A stretch of 10,505 nucleotides of DNA, taken from Desulfocapsa sp. (GTDB taxonomy: Bacteria; Desulfobacterota; Desulfobulbia; Desulfobulbales; Desulfocapsaceae). Positions 6,896 through 10,505 of this stretch are shown in pieces. The stretch's first letter is position 1, and each line of letters opens with the position of its first letter. Below the pieces are notes generated by a model. It saw only the letters and a program-made list of their open reading frames with translations. It was not told the origin of the DNA and ran no database searches. The stretch lies in assembly GCA_029934915.1 (NCBI GenBank), contig JAOZLI010000069.1, forward strand, positions 1 to 10,505, in the 5' to 3' direction. Both the position numbers and the translations under genes were made by a program.

Positions 6896-7092
6896 AAAAA
6901 GAAAATATCGAATATCGAACAAGGAATTTCGAATGTCGAAGTACAACAACGCCATACGCTGTTATTCCTGCAAGCCATTTCACCAAAGAACAGGTATCAT
7001 CGTGTAATAAAAGCTGCCTCAACATGCCTCTTTCCAGTCTTTTCCCTTCAGAATTCGACATTCCTTGTTCGACATTCGACATTCGTCTTTTT
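6896..7092. repeat. About 197-bp inverted-repeat (foldback) element between two operon genes
   Basis: The left arm 6896-6941 and right arm 7046-7092 are inverted copies of about 46-47 bp at roughly 80 % identity with one gap. The shared core on each outward reading is TCGAACAAGGAAT, surrounded by iterated 8-bp units of ATGTCGAA or ATATCGAA, so each arm is itself a small direct-repeat array. The 104-bp interior (6942-7045) has no recognisable gene. The element fills nearly the whole 209-bp gap between the membrane GT2 gene (stop codon at 7097-7099) and the flippase start (6887), in an operon whose other gaps are mostly a few bases. Its left arm also supplies the sequence immediately upstream of the flippase start. 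Repeats with this GTCGAACAAGGAATGTCGA pattern are familiar to me from intergenic regions of several Gram-negative genomes, but no search was done. Confidence 0.8.
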
Positions 7093-7096
7093 TTGA

Positions 7097-8260
7097 TTAC
7101 CATTGCCTGGACTTGTTTTTCTTTACTATTTCTAGAAGCACAATCCACAGGCGCCAGAACATAAAAAAAGGTGCATATAAAAGGGAAGCATACACTTTTA
7201 TATTGGCTCTGGCCGTCAGCAAACCTAGAAAAATGTAAGAGACAAGAGCAAGAAAGACAGTCAGCCAAATATAAAAGTTCAAATTTACCCCGCCATAGCC
7301 AAAAAGTGCAAACAGGACACATCCACTCAACACTAGAACACAAAGCAGTGAAAAGGGTGGTAAAACCAATTCCATGGCGCTATCAAAATAGCTTATATCT
7401 TTTTGTATAAACCCCTCTTTCAACAGCTTGGGCAAATAAGTATTTCGCACCTCAAACTTTCCCATATCCCAACGGGTTCGCTGCTCCTGTGACTGATTGA
7501 CGTTTTTATGCAGCTCTACATTGATCCTGGCGTCCGAGGCAAACAAGACCCGGATACCATGCAGATGCAGCATCATCTCATATTCGATATCCTCGACCAT
7601 GGTTGTGGTATTCCAGCCATGTTTTTCAATCACGGTACGGAGAAAACACATCCCTGTACCCATAAGATTAGATGTCCAGCCAAGTCGGCTTCTACCACGA
7701 TAGCGAAGATTACGATTGAGTGCGAAGCCAAGGAACGCAAGGCTCTCCATGGGAGAAAATTCCGGGTGCCGCACCTGCGAATAGCCCTGTACCACCAGTG
7801 CTCCATTACAGAAATGGTCATTGACCCGCTGCAGAAAATCTTTTTCCAGATGGGTATCAGCATCAATCACCACATAGGCATCATGATCTCCGTATTCCAG
7901 GAGTCGTGGAAAAACCCATTTAAGCACATTGCCCTTTCCACGATTGTCAAGATCCGTTCGTGGCCAACAGGTGACCTTATGCCCTTCAACAATTTTTTTG
8001 GTATCATCCTCGCAGTTATCTGCAACCACGACAACCTCATACAGTTCCTGCGGGTAATCGCACGCCTTGATGCTACTAAGCGTGGCACCGATCAATTCAG
8101 CTTCATTGTGTGCAGGGATAACAAGAGCAAACCTGGTTTTAGGGGCAACGGACACGAATTGTTTTTCTGGCCACAGACTGGCAAAGGCCAGAAAAAAAAG
8201 GTACGCGAAAACACAAAGAAATAGAGCTCCGCTACCTAAAAAGAAGAGTTCAAGAATCAT
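7097..8260 (-). CDS. Membrane-anchored family 2 glycosyltransferase with ED and QxxRW motifs (processive type)
   Basis: A 387-residue inner-membrane glycosyltransferase. One transmembrane helix is at about 4-28, the catalytic GT-A domain at about 42-280, and two or three helices near the C terminus (about 298-320, 326-350 and 360-378). Catalytic signatures are FALVIPAHNEAELI (44-57), VVVADNCEDDT (77-87, first Asp at 81), VIDADTHLEKDF (131-142, D-A-D at 133-135), VEDIEYEMML (222-231, acidic catalytic pair Glu223-Asp224) and QRTRW (260-264, the QxxRW acceptor motif of cellulose/hyaluronan-synthase-like enzymes). The short C-terminal membrane part is smaller than in a true synthase channel, so single-sugar transfer as in EpsO-like or CpsI-like enzymes is as likely as polymerisation. 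It overlaps the previous gene by ATGA (8257-8260), indicating translational coupling. Product sugar unknown. Confidence 0.92.
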   Translation of the reverse strand: MILELFFLGSGALFLCVFAYLFFLAFASLWPEKQFVSVAPKTRFALVIPAHNEAELIGATLSSIKACDYPQELYEVVVVADNCEDDTKKIVEGHKVTCWPRTDLDNRGKGNVLKWVFPRLLEYGDHDAYVVIDADTHLEKDFLQRVNDHFCNGALVVQGYSQVRHPEFSPMESLAFLGFALNRNLRYRGRSRLGWTSNLMGTGMCFLRTVIEKHGWNTTTMVEDIEYEMMLHLHGIRVLFASDARINVELHKNVNQSQEQRTRWDMGKFEVRNTYLPKLLKEGFIQKDISYFDSAMELVLPPFSLLCVLVLSGCVLFALFGYGGVNLNFYIWLTVFLALVSYIFLGLLTARANIKVYASLLYAPFFMFWRLWIVLLEIVKKNKSRQW

Positions 8261-9033
8261 GACGAAATCGACACCTTAGAAAAGTAACGGTGTCGAAGAA
8301 GGATGAGAACAAATTTGGTATTGCCAACCAGGTACCTGCGCCACAACCTTCTAGGTTCGGTGAACAACCTGCACAACCATTCAAAGCCGTGATCCAACAG
8401 CCATTGCGGCCCTCTTTTTGTCCTTCCCGAAAGAAAATCAAACAGGCCTCCCACTCCCCAGACAACCGCCGCTTCCAGCTGTTCTGCATTTTGTTCAATC
8501 CAAAATTCCTGACGGGGTGCCCCAAACCCAACCACAACGATATCAGGTTTTGTTTCGTTTATTTCTGCAACAACACTTTCATTTTCTTCAGGAGTGAAAT
8601 ATCCATGATGGGTGCCAACTATTTGAAGATCCGGGATATCCTGCTGCAATTTGTTTGCAGCTTCTCTTGCCACACCTTCTGCTGCGCCCAGAAAGAAAAG
8701 TTTCAATCCCTTTCCGGCAAAGGTTCGACAAAAATCAGGCATAAAATCAGCAGCTGTTGATCTTCCCGGAAGCGTTTGTCCCCAGAGTTTTACCCCATGG
8801 ACCACACCAACACCATCGGCATAGATTAAGTCAGCCCCGTTCAGAGTCTGTCGATATTTCACATTTTTCTGCGATATCAGCATGCAGTCTGCATTCACAT
8901 ACATAACTGTTCGGGTCGACTCTTCAGCACTGAAATCAACGAGTTTCTGACACAAACCAGCTGTGTCCACCACATCAATATTCACCCCCAGCAAGGAGAC
9001 TGTCTGCCGCTGTTCTTCTCCATTAGCTGCCAT
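8257..9033 (-). CDS. WecG/TagA/CpsF family glycosyltransferase (GT26)
   Basis: A 258-residue enzyme that adds the second sugar (for example ManNAc or ManNAcA in characterised relatives) to an undecaprenyl-pyrophosphate-linked first sugar at the inner face of the membrane. Family hallmarks, numbered from the TTG at 9042: VNADCMLI (49-56), YADGVGVV (74-81, whose Asp76 matches the proposed catalytic base position), KLFFLGAAEGVA (114-125), IVGTHHGYFTPEE (141-153), VVVGFGAPRQEFWI (169-182), WGVGGLFDFLSGRTKRGP (195-212) and the C-terminal EWLCRLFTEPRRLWRRYLVGN (221-241), the basic appendage that contacts the membrane and closes the active site. I prefer ATG at 9033 as start; an in-frame TTG three codons upstream would overlap the previous stop by four bases. 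Its presence implies an initiating phosphoglycosyltransferase elsewhere in the cluster. Confidence 0.95.
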   Translation of the reverse strand: MAANGEEQRQTVSLLGVNIDVVDTAGLCQKLVDFSAEESTRTVMYVNADCMLISQKNVKYRQTLNGADLIYADGVGVVHGVKLWGQTLPGRSTAADFMPDFCRTFAGKGLKLFFLGAAEGVAREAANKLQQDIPDLQIVGTHHGYFTPEENESVVAEINETKPDIVVVGFGAPRQEFWIEQNAEQLEAAVVWGVGGLFDFLSGRTKRGPQWLLDHGFEWLCRLFTEPRRLWRRYLVGNTKFVLILLRHRYFSKVSISS

Positions 9034-9038
9034 ACTAT

Positions 9039-10505
9039 TCAAGAACGAATCTTTGCAAAATCAAGGAGATGTCCTAGAACTGCTTTACCACCCCGATACA
9101 CGTAATCGAGATCTTCCAGTTTGCGTATTTTCAGCAGTTGCCGCAGCACAAATTTTGGTGTCACAAAGGATTTGTAGACATCACTACACATTTTTACAAT
9201 CTCTGCTGCTTCCATATCGGGCATGGTAAACACAGGTTCCGTCATATCATACCGTTCCCAGGCCATGGGATCTTCAAAACTGATCCATCCCTTTTCCAGC
9301 GCCTCTGCAAATAACGGTGTGCCCGGATAGGGGACAATAACGGTGGACTGCAGCATCTCGGCGTGTCCTCTTGACATCAGCGTTCTGGCAAGTTCAAGAG
9401 TACGTTCAGCATCGGCTCTGGTCTCCCAGGGGTAGCCGACCATTACTGTCAATTGAATATCGATTCCTGCCTCGGTGGCAAGACGACAACCATCAACAAT
9501 GTTCTCTACCTTAATATTCTTTTTAATTCGATCAAGGGTTGCCTGATTCGCAGATTCAAGACCCGATTTCATCTTTCGAAACCCTGCTTGTTTCATAAGG
9601 CCCAGCAGTTTTGGCTGCTTCACCAGATAATCAAAGCGCATATTACAGGAGAAGAGAATCTCTTTATGCAGGCCTCTTTCGATCATCCCGTGACAAAATT
9701 TTTCAAGCCAGCCTCCGGCCGGAAAATTTCCACTGTCATCGAAGATCTCCTTCACACCATAATCACGCACGAGCATCTCAATTTCATCAAGCAAACTCTC
9801 GACCGTGCGAGTTCTGAAATTTGGATAGATGGTGGTCCAGGAGCAGAACGTACACTTCCCCCACTGACAATCCCGCCCTGCCATGGTGTAACGGAAAGGT
9901 TCACGTTTTTTCCATTTTTCGTAATAGAGGTGCGCCTTGGTCAGATCCCTGTCAATAAAGGGGAGACTATTCAGGTCATTGCCTTTCAGGGAAAACCGGC
10001 CACTGTTTTTAACGGCCTCGCCATCTCTAAAATAAATACCGGATGGCATATCTCCCTTACCGGTAAGGGTATCCACCAAGCCTTTTAGAGAAAAATCATA
10101 ATCTCCACCGGTGATAACAAAATCAACGGGTGTCGCCAGCATCGACTCCTCTGGCATGGCGGTCACATGATCACCCATCAACACCACCTGGATATCCGGT
10201 GAAATCTTCTTTATGTCACGAACAATCCCCCAATGCAGTTTAATGACCGGTGTTTTACTTTCAAGTACCAGAAGATCAGGTTTTTCCGATTCAACGGTTT
10301 TCAGGAAATGATCGTAGGAGAGTTGTTCTGCAATGCCGTCATACCAGATAACATCATGCCCATCCTGATGCAGCAGCGTTGCGGCATAAGCAGGGACGAT
10401 GGGATAAATATACGAACCGATGGTCATCCACTGAAACTGGCGGTTTTGGGTGAGCATGGGGCTACCCTTTCCTTGCAGTGCAGGGTAACTGATCATTATT
10501 TTCAT
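9039..10505 (-). CDS. B12-binding-domain radical SAM protein with CX4CX2C cluster motif
   Basis: A 488-residue radical SAM enzyme with an N-terminal cobalamin-binding-like Rossmann domain (about 1-145: MKIMISYPAL at the start, PDLLVLES at 76-83, VVLMGDHVTAMPEE at 107-120, VDFVITGGDY at 127-136), then a radical SAM barrel (about 205-410) and a helical C-terminal tail. The [4Fe-4S]-SAM cysteines appear to be Cys213, Cys218 and Cys221 in GRDCQWGKCTFCSW, a CX4CX2C spacing instead of the usual CX3CX2C. Other barrel landmarks are FDDSGNFP (255-262), SCNMRFD (286-292), MKSGLESAN (312-320), MVGYPWET (355-362) and VPYPGTPLF (391-399). The DxHxxG cobalamin-ligand motif is not present in the N-terminal loop. 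Such proteins in polysaccharide loci may methylate or rearrange sugars or lipids; the substrate is unknown. The start ATG coincides with the window edge and nothing upstream can be examined. Confidence 0.9.
   Translation of the reverse strand: MKIMISYPALQGKGSPMLTQNRQFQWMTIGSYIYPIVPAYAATLLHQDGHDVIWYDGIAEQLSYDHFLKTVESEKPDLLVLESKTPVIKLHWGIVRDIKKISPDIQVVLMGDHVTAMPEESMLATPVDFVITGGDYDFSLKGLVDTLTGKGDMPSGIYFRDGEAVKNSGRFSLKGNDLNSLPFIDRDLTKAHLYYEKWKKREPFRYTMAGRDCQWGKCTFCSWTTIYPNFRTRTVESLLDEIEMLVRDYGVKEIFDDSGNFPAGGWLEKFCHGMIERGLHKEILFSCNMRFDYLVKQPKLLGLMKQAGFRKMKSGLESANQATLDRIKKNIKVENIVDGCRLATEAGIDIQLTVMVGYPWETRADAERTLELARTLMSRGHAEMLQSTVIVPYPGTPLFAEALEKGWISFEDPMAWERYDMTEPVFTMPDMEAAEIVKMCSDVYKSFVTPKFVLRQLLKIRKLEDLDYVYRGGKAVLGHLLDFAKIRS

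Noticed and set aside
6896..7092. The inverted-repeat region as a CRISPR array or tRNA/sRNA gene
   Set aside because: The repeats are inverted as well as short and direct, there are no regular unique spacers, and no cloverleaf or known RNA signature is visible.
6894..7343. Minus-strand open frame of 149 codons spanning the foldback element and the end of the membrane GT2 gene
   Set aside because: It overlaps the well-supported GT2 frame for almost 250 bp in another phase, and its C-terminal half is only a translation of the inverted-repeat element (MSNVEQGMSN-type sequence). No domain is recognisable.
7508..8224. Plus-strand open frame of 238 codons opposite the membrane GT2 gene
   Set aside because: It is antisense to a gene with all catalytic GT2 motifs intact, shows no protein-like domain, and is one of several open antisense frames produced by the codon usage here.
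9453..10088. Plus-strand open frame of 211 codons opposite the radical SAM gene
   Set aside because: Antisense shadow of a clear radical SAM protein; no motif, start signal or neighbouring co-directional gene.

Overview
The window is the middle or end part of a surface-polysaccharide (O-antigen or exopolysaccharide) biosynthesis operon. All nine genes I can support lie on the minus strand, so transcription runs from base 10505 toward base 1, and the first gene starts exactly at the window edge. Moderate GC, tightly packed genes and protein types point to a Gram-negative bacterium. My best guess is a Desulfobacterota / deltaproteobacterial lineage, but this is an impression from protein style and intergenic repeats, not a database result.

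Layout in transcription order: (1) a cobalamin-binding-type radical SAM protein with an unusual CX4CX2C cluster motif (9039-10505); (2) a WecG/TagA/CpsF glycosyltransferase (8257-9033); (3) a membrane-anchored processive-type GT2 with ED and QxxRW motifs (7097-8260); then a 209-bp gap filled by an inverted-repeat element; (4) a Wzx-type flippase (5556-6887); (5) a truncated, degenerate carbamoyltransferase homologue holding only the N-terminal Kae1-like half (4450-5466); (6) a small SxtJ-like membrane protein (4033-4443); (7) a Wzy/WaaL-type O-antigen polymerase or ligase (2705-4012); (8) a soluble GT2 (1719-2699); (9) a methyltransferase-GT2 fusion (219-1628). Genes 1-2-3 overlap or nearly touch, and genes 5-6-7-8-9 are separated by at most 24 bp, except that the preferred start of gene 9 leaves a 90-bp gap holding a short repeat. 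This supports one transcription unit.

Together the genes fit a Wzx/Wzy pathway. Cytoplasmic glycosyltransferases (WecG-type, two GT2s and the GT2 half of the fusion) build a lipid-linked repeat unit; methylation and possibly carbamoylation or radical chemistry decorate it; the flippase exports it; the Wzy/WaaL-like protein polymerises or ligates it. The initiating phosphoglycosyltransferase, chain-length regulator and outer-membrane exporter are not in this window.

The most unusual items are the pseudoenzyme-like carbamoyltransferase paired with SxtJ, the non-canonical radical SAM cysteine spacing, and three different non-coding repeat elements: a 178-bp long palindrome after the last gene, an approximately 197-bp foldback element in the gap between genes 3 and 4, and a 4 x 7-bp repeat that appears to have been absorbed into the 5' end of the last reading frame. 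No promoter, RNA gene, CRISPR array or transposase gene was seen.
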